From contig NZ_CP066796.1 in NCBI RefSeq assembly GCF_017161565.1, positions 1,612,001-1,676,000 on the forward strand: a stretch of DNA of 64,000 nucleotides, written 5' to 3'. Below are positions 48,641-59,974 of this stretch, piece by piece. The position numbers and the translations under genes are program-made. The notes under the pieces are model-generated. The model ran no database searches. It was not told the origin of the DNA and worked only from the letters and a program-made list of their open reading frames with translations. Origin of the DNA: Erwinia amylovora (GTDB taxonomy: Bacteria; Pseudomonadota; Gammaproteobacteria; Enterobacterales; Enterobacteriaceae). Each line of letters begins with the position of its first letter. Position 1 is the first letter of the stretch.

Positions 48641-49023
48641 CATTAAATTGACAAAAAGTATCGTTACGCACTTATAAACCAGCCTGTCATCCTCATAATC
48701 ATCATTTCTAAAATTTAATCTGTATCGATTGAATTATAAAGCATATGCTTCGGGTAAATAAGTAAGTAAATCCCTTTATATAATTCATCTTGATTGCTAA
48801 AAGATAAATGATTTTTTCTCCTCAACCCGTTTTAACTGTATGATTTTAAATCACTGTCCGGCGCATAAAACTCACGTAGAATTCATAACGCTTTTAAAAA
48901 TAATTACAACCTGTAGGATGATTTCACGTCACAGGTAAAGTCGCCTCATTTTATCTTTTCAGGTTAATGATGAAATATAATTTATTCCAATAGAGATAAT
49001 CCTGGTAATAATGAGAGGTTAAA
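48641..49023. other. AT-rich gap upstream of the giant ORF
   Basis: These 383 bp have no gene. They include a GAGG ribosome site at 49014-49017 for the next ORF and presumably its promoter. A GTATCGTT sequence at 48659 matches only the first half of the Shigella MxiE box and was not accepted. Confidence 0.5.
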
Positions 49024-52000
49024 ATGCCGATCGTAAATGGGAATATTGATGGTCAGAAACAGTCACTGCCTACTTTAGAAAATGCCACTTCCTCCAGTAT
49101 ATATCAAAGCACCATGATGAGTAGCTTACTGAGAAAAATACTCTACTTTGTTTGGAACAACGGCACTGAAACCTGCATTAAATGTCCGATAAGTAGTCGT
49201 TCGAATGGTATAGATTGCCATTGCGCACGGCGGAATGTACCACTGACCGTAGACCACGATGCTTTGCGGGTTGAAGATGATGAACAAGAAATGGTCTTAT
49301 CTTTAGGTGGTAAACTTTTACACCAGGCAGATGTGACTCGTGAAGCATTGTGTACAAAGGGCGAGCTTGATAAAACACACTTATCATTGAAGAATAAAGC
49401 GGGATATATTATGGGTGCCGCCGCTGTACTCGCCTGTGCTGGTGTGGGAACTGGGCTATATGTAGGGCACAGAGCTGAATATAAGAGGGAAAAGAACTTC
49501 ACAGAGAGTCAGACCGGTAGGGAGGTAAGTGATTTTAAAAATAATAATTTTGTTATGAATCATTCTGATCCTTATCCAGCGACCGTCATCGATAATACAC
49601 ATCACAAACGGCACATTTATAACTCTCAAGCTGTGGTCACTACAAATAATAAAATTATCAGAAAGAGAAATATACCCGCAAAAGCTAAATGTTATACATA
49701 TACAGGGACTGCACGATCCTTGACTAAAAAGGAAGTAGCCTGTCCATTCGCTACTGGAGGCAAGCAGCCCCGAAAAAAGCAGATAAAATATACAGCTTTC
49801 CGTTATATCTATACTGATAAACAACCAGCTAAGTGCAAAACTGCAGATGTTAAAAATAGATGTCAAAAAGCACACGCTGATTCGCGCAAAAACAATAAAA
49901 ACAAAATTGTCTCTCCGATGGTTTTAAAAATAAATAAAACTCTGTGCCTTTGTCCACCCCCAGAAGGTATGAATGTAAAAATTGTGCCTCCTCATTTCCC
50001 TAATATGAATGATCAAAGGCACAATCTATCATCAAAAGCACCCGGCAATCCGACAGCGGCGACGACATTACATTCGGTAATCATCACTGAAGTGATTGAT
50101 GAGGTTATCACCAATAAAACAGATCGTGAGGCCTACCCCATTGGATTATCTTCCGAAACGGATACTCATCGCGGTAGAATGAACGAACATTTTGTAGCCC
50201 CCAGAATCAATCAACAGCCAACAGCGATTGATTCAGATGGAATCTCCAGACTGTCAGATAATAGTGATGTAAAAATAGAAAAGATGTATGATTTCTCATG
50301 CATTGTTAATAGAAATAATTTATCCTGGGCTGATCTAATCCGACATTTTGGGCGTACCTTGAGCTTTCCGGTTAAAACTATGGCAGAGGAATCACAGATT
50401 CTATATCATTATAATCTGCACAGAAAGGGATGCCCCTCAGATCGGCACAGTGAGGATTTGGCTGGTATAACCCGAAAAATTGATTCTGTATTAACACAGA
50501 TCTTAACTTTACTGCCATATTCCAAACCTGTTACCATACTTCAGCTGATAATAGGCCCGGCACTGGAAGTCTTTGCTGACAGTCTGGAAGGAAAATCGAT
50601 TGATTCTCAGAAAATTGATACGATTAACCAACAGATTTTGTTTATGGCTAAACATTCAATATCATCTCTGTCTCCCCTGCAAGCTGTCAATTTGCATAAA
50701 AGCGCAAGCGGTATATCCCATTCTGAGCAAAAATTCATTTCTTTAAACTCAAGGCTGGCGATAAAATTAAAAGGGGAATATCATTATTTATACGAAAATA
50801 TGTCTGGCTACCCAACAATTCGTGACGGTTTATATGATAAGCCCGTATATTATAATTGGGCGTTGAGAGGCTGGAATTTTTTACCCGAAGGTGCTGACGG
50901 GTTATATTCTGATTACAACAGGGCATTAATTGAAAGGTATCGGGATAACATGGTCGACCTGTCCAAAGGTACAGAAATTATCAGTAATGAAGGTCTTATT
51001 ACAGTAGCAGGTTTAGATATAGACAGTTACATGAAGACCTATTTGTACATGAATGGTCGATTTGTACAAATAAAAATAGAGCGCGTGTATGGTGAGGAGG
51101 TTTATTATCCATTTTTATCTGCCACGCATTATTCCAATGTTATCAGAAAAGATGTGTTGTGGTTCTTCGAACAGGAAAGTACAAAAATTGATTATGAATT
51201 TGATTCCTTCCTTGAGACGGCTGATGTATTAAAAATGAATAATGTACCTATGACTAATATTTTTGCTGATGGTTTTTCATATGATGACTATGGCGAAAAG
51301 TATATCAAGAGAAAAGGGATGTACTATCCTGTAGAGAGGTCGATTTGGGGTGATGATTTTATTAAAAGTGGACATATAAAATACGTCATATCTAATTCTG
51401 CTACGGGTTTTTATATCAAGGGGGTGAGGCTGGTCGGCAGCGAACTCTTCGTTAAACTTAACAGCGACAGATTTATAGCGAAATCTTTGCGAAATAAAAT
51501 AGAGGAAGAGGGGATTGTGCTGACCGGTGAAATTGAGCATAAAGATTATAGTGGAAACATTGCAACGCTAACTAGTGGAATAGAAGGCTTTCGCCTTAAT
51601 GATCAATTGTATAAGCTCGAGCTTAGCGATAATGCAGATACTACCAACGTGTTATTGAAAACAAAAAACAGTGATATAAAACTGTATTTCCTTAATAATG
51701 CGGTGATTGAAGGCAGGAAGCTGTTGTCGTGGGATGTCGATGAATTAGACCAGTACGGGAATTGTATTTACAAACGTACACCAGTTGCTGATAGTACTTG
51801 CAAGCCTATTTACATGACAAATAAGATCAAAAATATTTTTAAAGATGGTCGAGGCGCTGCAAAACCTGATCCTGATAAGCTGTTTATGGCAGATGCCTAT
51901 TTTCCAGGCGCCTACAGAGAGATTGGCACGGAAAAAATCTATTTTAAATATGATGAGCACTATTTTGCTGCAGAATGGATTGAAATAGGTAAACGTCTTC

Positions 52001-53175
52001 TGTCCCATAATTCCTTACAGATTTATAAAATACAGCAACTTTCACCCGAAAAAGTCCCGATATGCAGGCTTGTCTCAGTAGAAGAGAGCGAAAGATTTTA
52101 TATTGCCACAGAGGAAGAGGAGTTTGCCAGAAGGGTGTCAATGGCAGTTGAAACGTCTGCTGGTGCTTTAGATAAATTCAGTTATCCCGGTCTTATCCCC
52201 AGACTACGGGCAAGATTCGAAGCGGTCAAACTGGACGATATTGAATTAAGTGACAGTAAAGGCTCCAGAATAAGAAATATGCTGACAGCATATTTTTCTG
52301 ACCATAATTATGAAGTATCTCGTGGCTTAAAGTTTGTCAGTGGGATTACAAATGATTTCTTAGTAGAGGGTAAGTTATCTGCTAAGGAACATCTGGTTTC
52401 TGCCAGCAGACGCCTGGATGATAGTTTGCATATGATCAAGGAAATGGATGCTAAAACAACTAAGGGTATAGGTTTCCGCTCGCAACTTGAAGATTACTTT
52501 GCCCGTTTTCTGCAAATAAAAGACAAAGCAGTCATTAACACGATGATTTCTCGCTACAGATCGGTGGTGATTTTAGCTAAAGGTTTTATGAGAGAATCCT
52601 TTAAAAATAACTATCAAAATATACTATTCGCTGCTACTGAAGGAAAAAAGCTTGCCGTAGGTGATGGCGGTTACCATGAGATCCAGACCCTTTTGTCCGA
52701 CGATGAAATCAGTAAGGTGCCATATATGGTCTCTACTTTCGAACACCATACTCTTCCGGCAGTGGTGACTGTTTTCCCTGAAAAATTATATCTCTTCAAT
52801 CCAGAGCATCAACAAAGTTACAGACATTATCCTGCTAAAGATATGAGTGATACCTTCATTCATGAATTCACTCATGCCGCAGCTGTAACGCAAGACTACA
52901 TGTATTTCACTTACAAGACAGATGGAACGGCTATAAGTGCTCAGGATATGAGCAAGGAATTTGACAGAAATATTGCCATAAAATCTTATAATGAAGATCT
53001 GGATTTCTTATTTCAGCAGTATTTTTCATCTCTTGGAAAGGATATCCCTGCAGACTTGTCGAATTATTTGAAATCAAACAGTGCGTTAAAAAGTTATATT
53101 CTGATGAATAATGCGGCGAGCTATGAGGTTTTTCTTAGAGATATCGCAAAACTGGTGTCAACAGGGGGCAGCTGA
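49024..53175 (+). CDS. Giant (1383 aa) candidate T3SS effector with C-terminal HEFTH metalloprotease motif
   Basis: This is the last gene of the island. Residues 1-120 are polar and Cys-containing. A Gly/Ala-rich hydrophobic segment at about 126-146 (YIMGAAAVLACAGVGTGLYV) could be a membrane helix. Residues 150-400 are very basic and low in complexity. From about 420 to 1100 the protein has regular alternating beta-like segments. The end has H1280-E-F-T-H1284, a gluzincin-type zinc site, and a possible third ligand E1368 in NNAASYEVFLRD. The layout recalls large DUF6543-type toxins of Pseudomonas, but this is a weak recollection. Island position and AT bias suggest a secreted effector; toxin activity is not proven. 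Confidence 0.7.
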   Translation: MPIVNGNIDGQKQSLPTLENATSSSIYQSTMMSSLLRKILYFVWNNGTETCIKCPISSRSNGIDCHCARRNVPLTVDHDALRVEDDEQEMVLSLGGKLLHQADVTREALCTKGELDKTHLSLKNKAGYIMGAAAVLACAGVGTGLYVGHRAEYKREKNFTESQTGREVSDFKNNNFVMNHSDPYPATVIDNTHHKRHIYNSQAVVTTNNKIIRKRNIPAKAKCYTYTGTARSLTKKEVACPFATGGKQPRKKQIKYTAFRYIYTDKQPAKCKTADVKNRCQKAHADSRKNNKNKIVSPMVLKINKTLCLCPPPEGMNVKIVPPHFPNMNDQRHNLSSKAPGNPTAATTLHSVIITEVIDEVITNKTDREAYPIGLSSETDTHRGRMNEHFVAPRINQQPTAIDSDGISRLSDNSDVKIEKMYDFSCIVNRNNLSWADLIRHFGRTLSFPVKTMAEESQILYHYNLHRKGCPSDRHSEDLAGITRKIDSVLTQILTLLPYSKPVTILQLIIGPALEVFADSLEGKSIDSQKIDTINQQILFMAKHSISSLSPLQAVNLHKSASGISHSEQKFISLNSRLAIKLKGEYHYLYENMSGYPTIRDGLYDKPVYYNWALRGWNFLPEGADGLYSDYNRALIERYRDNMVDLSKGTEIISNEGLITVAGLDIDSYMKTYLYMNGRFVQIKIERVYGEEVYYPFLSATHYSNVIRKDVLWFFEQESTKIDYEFDSFLETADVLKMNNVPMTNIFADGFSYDDYGEKYIKRKGMYYPVERSIWGDDFIKSGHIKYVISNSATGFYIKGVRLVGSELFVKLNSDRFIAKSLRNKIEEEGIVLTGEIEHKDYSGNIATLTSGIEGFRLNDQLYKLELSDNADTTNVLLKTKNSDIKLYFLNNAVIEGRKLLSWDVDELDQYGNCIYKRTPVADSTCKPIYMTNKIKNIFKDGRGAAKPDPDKLFMADAYFPGAYREIGTEKIYFKYDEHYFAAEWIEIGKRLLSHNSLQIYKIQQLSPEKVPICRLVSVEESERFYIATEEEEFARRVSMAVETSAGALDKFSYPGLIPRLRARFEAVKLDDIELSDSKGSRIRNMLTAYFSDHNYEVSRGLKFVSGITNDFLVEGKLSAKEHLVSASRRLDDSLHMIKEMDAKTTKGIGFRSQLEDYFARFLQIKDKAVINTMISRYRSVVILAKGFMRESFKNNYQNILFAATEGKKLAVGDGGYHEIQTLLSDDEISKVPYMVSTFEHHTLPAVVTVFPEKLYLFNPEHQQSYRHYPAKDMSDTFIHEFTHAAAVTQDYMYFTYKTDGTAISAQDMSKEFDRNIAIKSYNEDLDFLFQQYFSSLGKDIPADLSNYLKSNSALKSYILMNNAASYEVFLRDIAKLVSTGGS

Positions 53176-53439
53176 AGCTCTGACCTTAACGTAAGAGATA
53201 TCCAATAGATTAGTAGCCCTCTATGATCATCATTTGCTATTACCTGTTATTCCTGTTCTGTTTATCTCTCATTTCGCGTTAACATTTAGCTCACCGGGTT
53301 AAGTCTTTATTCGCTTTTTGCCAGTCCTAAAATCTGTAACATCCTGTTTTCTGGCCTACATCAGCGTGCCGTTTATCAGTTATTGTCCTATTCAGGTACG
53401 GCGGTGTTCAGACATAATCTGATAAAAGACTGTTAAAAG

Positions 53440-53465
53440 AAAATCCACGCATATGCGTGGATTTT
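53440..53465. terminator. Bidirectional terminator between the giant ORF and ychF
   Basis: AAAATCCACGCAT is followed at once by its exact complement ATGCGTGGATTTT. The A-rich and T-rich flanks make it usable from either side. It is the first backbone-like feature after the island. Confidence 0.8.
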
Positions 53466-53524
53466 GTATATTGTTTCAATGGTGATCACTCATTCAGTGA
53501 CGCCTTACCGATAACAAAAAACCT

Positions 53525-54616
53525 TTACACGTTAAACAAGAAGTTCATTACGTCACCGTCTTTGACGATGTAGTCTTTCCCTTCTGAACGCATCTTGCCG
53601 GCTTCTTTGGCTCCTTGTTCCCCTCTAAAGGTAATAAAGTCATCGAAAGCTATCGTCTGGGCGCGGATAAAGCCTTTCTCGAAGTCGGTGTGAATTTTTC
53701 CGGCGGCCTGTGGAGCCGTTGCTCCAACCGGAATGGTCCAGGCGCGTACTTCTTTCACGCCAGCGGTGAAGTAGGTTTGCAGGTTTAACAGGCTGTAACC
53801 GGCGCGGATAACGCGGTTCAGCCCCGGTTCTTCAATGCCCAGTTCGGCCATAAACTCTTCGCGATCGCCATCTTCCAGCTCGGCAATGTCCGATTCTACA
53901 GCCGCACATACCGGCACCACCACGGAACCCTCTTTGGCCGCAATCTCACGCACTTTATCCAGATAAGGATTGTTTTCGAAGCCATCTTCGTTAACGTTGG
54001 CGATATACATGGTGGGTTTCAGGGTCAGGAAGCTCAGATAACGTATCGCTGCTTTGTCTTCGTCGCTTAAATCCAGCGCGCGAAGCATGCCGGCTTTTTC
54101 CAAATGCGGCAGGCATTTTTCCAGCGCAGCCTGCTCGGCTTTCGCGTCCTTATCACCACCTTTGGCTTTTTTCTGCACGCGCTGCAGAGCGCGTTCACAG
54201 GTATCCAGATCGGACAGAGCCAGTTCGGTATTAATGGTGTCAATATCGTCAGCAGGATCAACTTTATTGTTGACATGGATGATATTATCGTTCTCAAAGC
54301 AGCGTACTACGTGACCAATAGCTTCCGTTTCCCGGATATTGGTCAGAAACTGGTTTCCCAGTCCCTCGCCCTTTGAGGCGCCTTTGACCAGTCCGGCGAT
54401 GTCGACGAATTCCATAGTGGTTGGCAGAATACGCTGTGGCTTGACGATCTCCGCCAGCTGGTCCAGACGTGAATCAGGCATTGGCACTACGCCGGTATTA
54501 GGCTCAATGGTGCAAAACGGGAAGTTGGCAGCTTCAATACCCGCTTTGGTTAACGCATTGAACAGGGTGGATTTCCCGACGTTTGGCAGGCCCACAATAC
54601 CGCATTTGAATCCCAT
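53525..54616 (-). CDS. ychF: Redox-linked ribosome-binding ATPase YchF
   Basis: YchF (OLA1 family) is an Obg-related NTPase that prefers ATP, binds ribosomes and is linked to oxidative stress. The 363-residue protein has G1 [16 protein letters not shown], the G3-like [26 protein letters not shown] in place of the usual NKxD, and a C-terminal TGS domain ending in DVMNFLFNV. In E. coli it follows pth; here it is separated from pth by two genes. Confidence 0.97.
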   Translation of the reverse strand: MGFKCGIVGLPNVGKSTLFNALTKAGIEAANFPFCTIEPNTGVVPMPDSRLDQLAEIVKPQRILPTTMEFVDIAGLVKGASKGEGLGNQFLTNIRETEAIGHVVRCFENDNIIHVNNKVDPADDIDTINTELALSDLDTCERALQRVQKKAKGGDKDAKAEQAALEKCLPHLEKAGMLRALDLSDEDKAAIRYLSFLTLKPTMYIANVNEDGFENNPYLDKVREIAAKEGSVVVPVCAAVESDIAELEDGDREEFMAELGIEEPGLNRVIRAGYSLLNLQTYFTAGVKEVRAWTIPVGATAPQAAGKIHTDFEKGFIRAQTIAFDDFITFRGEQGAKEAGKMRSEGKDYIVKDGDVMNFLFNV

Positions 54617-54968
54617 GTTTGAATCACCTTAATAGCTTGATAATCAGGGGTTATTAACGCCCCGGATGATGTAACAGACGGTTGTCTTAACAGTTTCCGC
54701 GCATTATACACCTAATTTCAGCCTTTATGGCGTTGATTTCTCGTACGTCTGTGAACTTATCCCTTGAGATCTTGCTCACATTTTTTCATACTGACGAGAC
54801 TTTACAAATAATCTGGAATCTCTGCAGATGCTTTGCTCGTTGCTAACGCCACCTTGAGATATTTCCTCCCTGAGCAACGCCTGTTGCCGTACTTGTCATT
54901 CTGACGAGCCAGCTGTGTCCAATAAATGCGGCACAGATTTTCGATCACGCTAATTTAAGACTGGAAAT
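54617..54968. promoter_or_regulatory. Divergent region between ychF and the SulP gene
   Basis: These 352 bp hold the promoters of both flanking genes. No protein-coding frame or RNA gene is visible, and no specific regulator site was identified. Confidence 0.5.
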
Positions 54969-56453
54969 ATGATGTTTAACCTGAACAATTTCAGGGCGAA
55001 AGACGTTAAAAATGACGTTTTGGCCGGGGTAGTAGTATCCGTAGCGCTAATACCGGAAGCAACCGCCTTTTCCCTGCTGGCCGGTCTTTCGCCGACTATT
55101 GGGCTGCATACCGCTTTCATTCTTGGGCTGGTGACCGCCTTTTTCGGTGGTAAACCCGGAATGATCTCCGGTGCGGCAGGTTCCATTATTGTGGTTTTGA
55201 TTGGCCTGATAACCCAGCACGGCTACCAATACGTGTTGTTGGCAACCATACTGGCCGGATTGATCCAGCTATCCATTGGCTTGTTGCGGCTCGGCAAGTT
55301 TATTCGCCTGGTGCCGCAACCGGCTATTTATGGTTTTGTCAACGGGCTGGCAATTGTCATTATGCTGGCTCAGTTCCCGATGATTAAAGGCCAGGGGCCG
55401 GTAATGTATGCGCTCGTTGCGCTGGCGATGCTGGTTGTCTGGCTGTTTCCTAAACTGACTAAGGCCATTCCGGGTTCACTGGCTGCATTGATCGCCATTA
55501 GTGCTATTGCCATTGGTTTTGGCCTTGATACCAAGCGCGTGGGCGACCTGGCCGATATTTCCGGTACGTTGCCGCAGTTCCATCTGCCAACGGCCCCCCT
55601 TAACTGGGAGACGCTAAAAATCGTCCTGCCTTATGCGGTCGTGATCGCCCTTGTGGGGCTGATTGAATCATTATTGACACTGTCGGTTCTCGACGAAATG
55701 GGTAGTAAGAAGGGAGCGGGAAATCAGGAGTGTGTGGCTCAGGGGATCGGTAACACGATTTGTGGTTTCTTTGGCAGCTTTGCAGGCTGCGCTATGATCG
55801 GCCAGTCAATTATTAACTTTACCTCCGGGGGACGAGGGCGCATCTCTAATCTGGTTGGTGCGCTGCTGCTTATCCTGTTTGTCGTCAGCCTGTCGCAATA
55901 TATCGCGCTGCTACCCGTAGCCGCGCTGGCGGGCATTATGTTTGTAGTCTGTATCAACACCTTTGAGTGGAGTTCTCTGCGCCGTCTGAAGCGCATGCCA
56001 ACAGCGGATGCGGTCATTATGGTGGCCGTGACGCTGGTGACCATCTTCACTGACCTTGCGGTGGCGGTGATTTGCGGCGTAGTGATATCAGCGCTGGTCT
56101 TTGCCTGGCAGCATGCGCGCATCAGCGTTGTTGAGCAGGTACAGACGCAGGAACAGACGACTTACCGGCTGGAAGGACCGCTGTTTTATGGCTCCACCAC
56201 AGCTTTTCAGGAGTTATTCAATCCACAAAACGATCCGGATAACGTGGTGATCGATTTTGCGCGTACCCGCGTGATGGATTCCAGTGGTGTGGAGGCTATC
56301 GATAAGCTGACGGCGCGCTATCTGGAACACGGTAAGAGTCTGAGACTGCGTCATCTCAGTGCGGATTGTATCAGCCTGCTGCGCCAGGCCGGGCCATTCT
56401 GCAGTCATGAGATAGACGATCCGGATTATAAAGTTGCCAGTAACGATGTTTGA
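54969..56453 (+). CDS. SulP family anion transporter with STAS domain
   Basis: The 494-residue inner-membrane protein has SulP landmarks: VSVALIPEATAFSLLAGLSP, the GAAGSIIVVL segment, then NQECVAQGIGNTICGFFG, with 10-12 TM helices. A cytoplasmic STAS domain follows, including VVIDFARTRVMDSSGVEAID. In E. coli the SulP member near pth and prs is DauA (559 residues), a succinate/aspartate transporter. This protein is shorter and closer to bicarbonate or sulfate-type SulP, so I do not call it dauA. Substrate unknown. Confidence 0.9.
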   Translation: MMFNLNNFRAKDVKNDVLAGVVVSVALIPEATAFSLLAGLSPTIGLHTAFILGLVTAFFGGKPGMISGAAGSIIVVLIGLITQHGYQYVLLATILAGLIQLSIGLLRLGKFIRLVPQPAIYGFVNGLAIVIMLAQFPMIKGQGPVMYALVALAMLVVWLFPKLTKAIPGSLAALIAISAIAIGFGLDTKRVGDLADISGTLPQFHLPTAPLNWETLKIVLPYAVVIALVGLIESLLTLSVLDEMGSKKGAGNQECVAQGIGNTICGFFGSFAGCAMIGQSIINFTSGGRGRISNLVGALLLILFVVSLSQYIALLPVAALAGIMFVVCINTFEWSSLRRLKRMPTADAVIMVAVTLVTIFTDLAVAVICGVVISALVFAWQHARISVVEQVQTQEQTTYRLEGPLFYGSTTAFQELFNPQNDPDNVVIDFARTRVMDSSGVEAIDKLTARYLEHGKSLRLRHLSADCISLLRQAGPFCSHEIDDPDYKVASNDV

Positions 56454-56586
56454 AGCATAAAGCTGCTGTCAGGCTGGCCGATAATCTGAAAGTCGTCGTT
56501 TATCACGGCGGAGACGATTTTTATTCATATAGTTATATGAAGATAAATTATTCCATCGGCAGGATGCCCTTAACTGGCCTGATGGC

Positions 56587-57267
56587 ATGAAAAACGATTT
56601 TTTTTGTATTCCTGTGCATACTCTGCGCGGCGAACTTGTTGCTGTTGATTTTAGTTACCGACCGCTGGGCGCATCGTGCCCTGGCGTATCGTTAGCGGGG
56701 TTACCGCTCATTTCAGCGCAGGATCGGTTGCTTAATCAGCTGCTTCTGATTGAGCAACAGGCGGATTTTTTCCGCCAGCACCACTTGTTATGCAGCCTGG
56801 CGATCGATTTTCAACAGGCGCGGGCGGTAGTAGAATCGACATTTATCCAGCAAATTCTCAGCCATCTGCCGTTTATACGGCTCAAGCTGTCGGAAGATTT
56901 TCCTAATCTGCACGATGGTATGAATAATCCACTATTGCGCACTCTGGTGGAACAGCTAAACATTCTTTGGCTGGATGATTTGGGCTCAGGCTCTGCCAAC
57001 CTGCATGCCCTGCAGTCAAATATGTTTGAGGCGGTAAAGCTTGAACGCCAGTTTTACAGGGAAAACGTTTGTAAACCCTGGTTCAGCGTGTTGATCAATC
57101 ATATTCGTCGTTACACTAATCGGGTAATCATAGAGGGCGTGGCTGATGACGGGCAGTTACAGACGCTATATAACAGCAGTATCTGGGCTGTGCAGGGCTA
57201 TTTTATGCCGATGATGGCGCTGGATGATCTGCGACATGCTATCGCTACGCAGAGCGACGGGAGTTAA
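56587..57267 (+). CDS. Degenerate EAL-domain protein (YdiV-like)
   Basis: The 226-residue protein has the EAL fold pattern, with LWLDDLGSGSANLHAL for loop 6, VIIEGVADDGQL, and the end WAVQGYFMPMM. However, the catalytic EAL triplet and several metal ligands are not seen. It therefore probably does not cleave cyclic di-GMP and may act by protein binding, as YdiV/RflP does on FlhDC. It lies between the SulP gene and pth on the opposite strand to pth. Target unknown. Confidence 0.78.
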   Translation: MKNDFFCIPVHTLRGELVAVDFSYRPLGASCPGVSLAGLPLISAQDRLLNQLLLIEQQADFFRQHHLLCSLAIDFQQARAVVESTFIQQILSHLPFIRLKLSEDFPNLHDGMNNPLLRTLVEQLNILWLDDLGSGSANLHALQSNMFEAVKLERQFYRENVCKPWFSVLINHIRRYTNRVIIEGVADDGQLQTLYNSSIWAVQGYFMPMMALDDLRHAIATQSDGS

Positions 57268-57313
57268 CCATCGCCCGGCTGGTGCTGTCGCACAGGTAAC
57301 CCGGTTTGCTACC

Positions 57314-57901
57314 TCAGCCCCCTTTATAACTGTGCAGGCGGTTCATAGCTTTCAGGCGATCCTCTTTCAGCCACACTTCGGTACAACGTGCTGCTTCATC
57401 TACCGCATTATCTATTAACGCTTTTTCCGCAGCCTGAGGTTTACCCAGCACGAATCCCACCACTTGGTTACGGTCACCCGGATGGCCGATGCCAATGCGC
57501 AGGCGATGGAAATTCACGTTGTTGCCCAGCTTGCTGATGATATCTTTGAGGCCGTTGTGACCGCCATGACCGCCGCCTTGTTTGAATTTCGCCACGCCAG
57601 GCGGCAGGTCCAGTTCATCATGAGCAACCAGGATTTCGTCAGCAGGAATACGATAAAACGTCGCCATCGCAGCGACTGCCTTACCGCTAAGGTTCATGAA
57701 GGTGGTGGGTACCAGCAAGCGCACATCTTCCCCGCCGATATTCAGGCGTGCGGTATAGCCGAAGAATTTGCTCTCTGGTTTTAAAGACCGATTATGACGT
57801 TCGGCCAGCAAATCAACATACCACGCCCCCGCATTATGGCGCGTGGCGGCATATTCAGCGCCGGGATTTGCCAGGCCAACAATCAGTTTAATACGGCTCA
57901 C
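57314..57901 (-). CDS. pth: Peptidyl-tRNA hydrolase
   Basis: Pth frees tRNA from prematurely released peptidyl-tRNA. The 195-residue protein has [18 protein letters not shown] with the catalytic His, [21 protein letters not shown], and the substrate-site HDELDLPPG and [11 protein letters not shown]. All are intact. The downstream partner ychF of other enterobacteria has been moved away from it. Confidence 0.97.
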   Translation of the reverse strand: MSRIKLIVGLANPGAEYAATRHNAGAWYVDLLAERHNRSLKPESKFFGYTARLNIGGEDVRLLVPTTFMNLSGKAVAAMATFYRIPADEILVAHDELDLPPGVAKFKQGGGHGGHNGLKDIISKLGNNVNFHRLRIGIGHPGDRNQVVGFVLGKPQAAEKALIDNAVDEAARCTEVWLKEDRLKAMNRLHSYKGG

Positions 57902-58167
57902 TTATCTATTTCCTGCAACGTAAGGATGAAAGCGGCTAGTTTACTGAAGCGGCGCAGAGAACTCAAAGATCTGCGCTTAAGCCGATAAGTAACGGCGATA
58001 TTGAGTAAATTATTTACGTGCTGACATCAGACCGGGCCTGAACGTAAAGTATCGTCAAATCATCCCGGTTAAATGTGATCGCTGACTCATCAATAATGCT
58101 TGATATTTTTTAGACTAACCCTGTCTTGCAATGGAACCTGCTTCCTGAACATGTCTGGAGGTGTCGA

Positions 58168-58455
58168 ATGAAGCGACAACATACCCATCTGCTGGGTAAT
58201 AGTCTGATGATATTGGGACTGGCGGTAATGATCGCCGGCATCGTTTTTTCGGTGGTCAATCAGTTTCCACAGCTTGGCTTGCCGCAGTTTATGGTTAATG
58301 GGGCTATTTTCAGCATCTTTATCGGCGCTTTACTGTGGCTGGCCGGAGCCAGAATAAGCGGCCGTGAGAAAATCACTGACCGGTATTACTGGGTGCGTCA
58401 CTGTGGTGACTCGCGCTGCCGTCGCGCTGGTGATCGGTATCATCATCACCAATAG
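58168..58455 (+). CDS. ychH: YchH family membrane protein
   Basis: The 95-residue inner-membrane protein of unknown function (DUF2583) has two TM helices. It carries MKRQHTHLLGNSLMILGLAV, then LSIFVGA-like IFSIFIGALLWLAGARISG and DRYYWVRHCGD, as in E. coli YchH. The ATG at 58168 has GGAGG upstream. YchH is linked to stress responses and is CRP-controlled in E. coli. Its place next to pth and prs is conserved. Confidence 0.92.
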   Translation: MKRQHTHLLGNSLMILGLAVMIAGIVFSVVNQFPQLGLPQFMVNGAIFSIFIGALLWLAGARISGREKITDRYYWVRHCGDSRCRRAGDRYHHHQ

Positions 58456-58625
58456 GGCGAAGTGAACTTTACTTGAGTCGGTGGAAAAAAGTGTTAGCGG
58501 CATCCTCTGTTGTCGCAGAACTGATGCCGCGACCCCGGCGTTTGTTTTGCCATGATCGGCCATTACCTGCCGTGTGTTCTGAACTTGCTGGTCAATGTAA
58601 TCAGCGGGTCGTCTGAACGCAGGCC

Positions 58626-58655
58626 AAAAAAAGGGGACAGGCATGACCCTGTCCC
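58626..58655 (-). terminator. Rho-independent terminator after prs
   Basis: On the minus strand GGGACAGG, six-base loop, CCTGTCCC is followed by C and seven T. It lies 115 bp beyond the prs stop, at the end of the lolB-ispE-prs transcription unit. Confidence 0.9.
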
Positions 58656-58769
58656 TCACAGGCTGGAAGAGCGAGTTTGCTACCCGGCGCTAAACGGCAG
58701 GGCCTGAGTTAAATGATGCCAATGCACAACGGCCGGAGCGGGCACCGGCTTCAGTCGGCTTGTGGCCTG

Positions 58770-59804
<1,035 letters not shown>

Positions 59805-59974
59805 TTACCCGACGTCCTTGACGCCGTAGCAGCGTTGGCTGCGAATCATCGTCTCAGTCACTTACTCAGTAAGCAACCGATCAGGGAGTGCACTTGCCGC
59901 TTTACTAACGTGCCAATGACTCGGGTTATTTAAGAGCAGTTGTGCAGCATCAGGATCAGTGTGACGCTGTCACA

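Noticed and set aside
48659..48676. Possible MxiE box (GTATCGTT start)
   Set aside because: Only the first eight bases match; the T-rich second half of the consensus is absent.
54969..56453. Calling the SulP transporter dauA from its location near prs and pth
   Set aside because: It is about 65 residues shorter than DauA and the sequence looks like a different SulP subgroup.
58330..58659. Minus-strand ORF of 109 codons opposite ychH
   Set aside because: It overlaps ychH and the prs terminator and has no recognisable features; a shadow frame.
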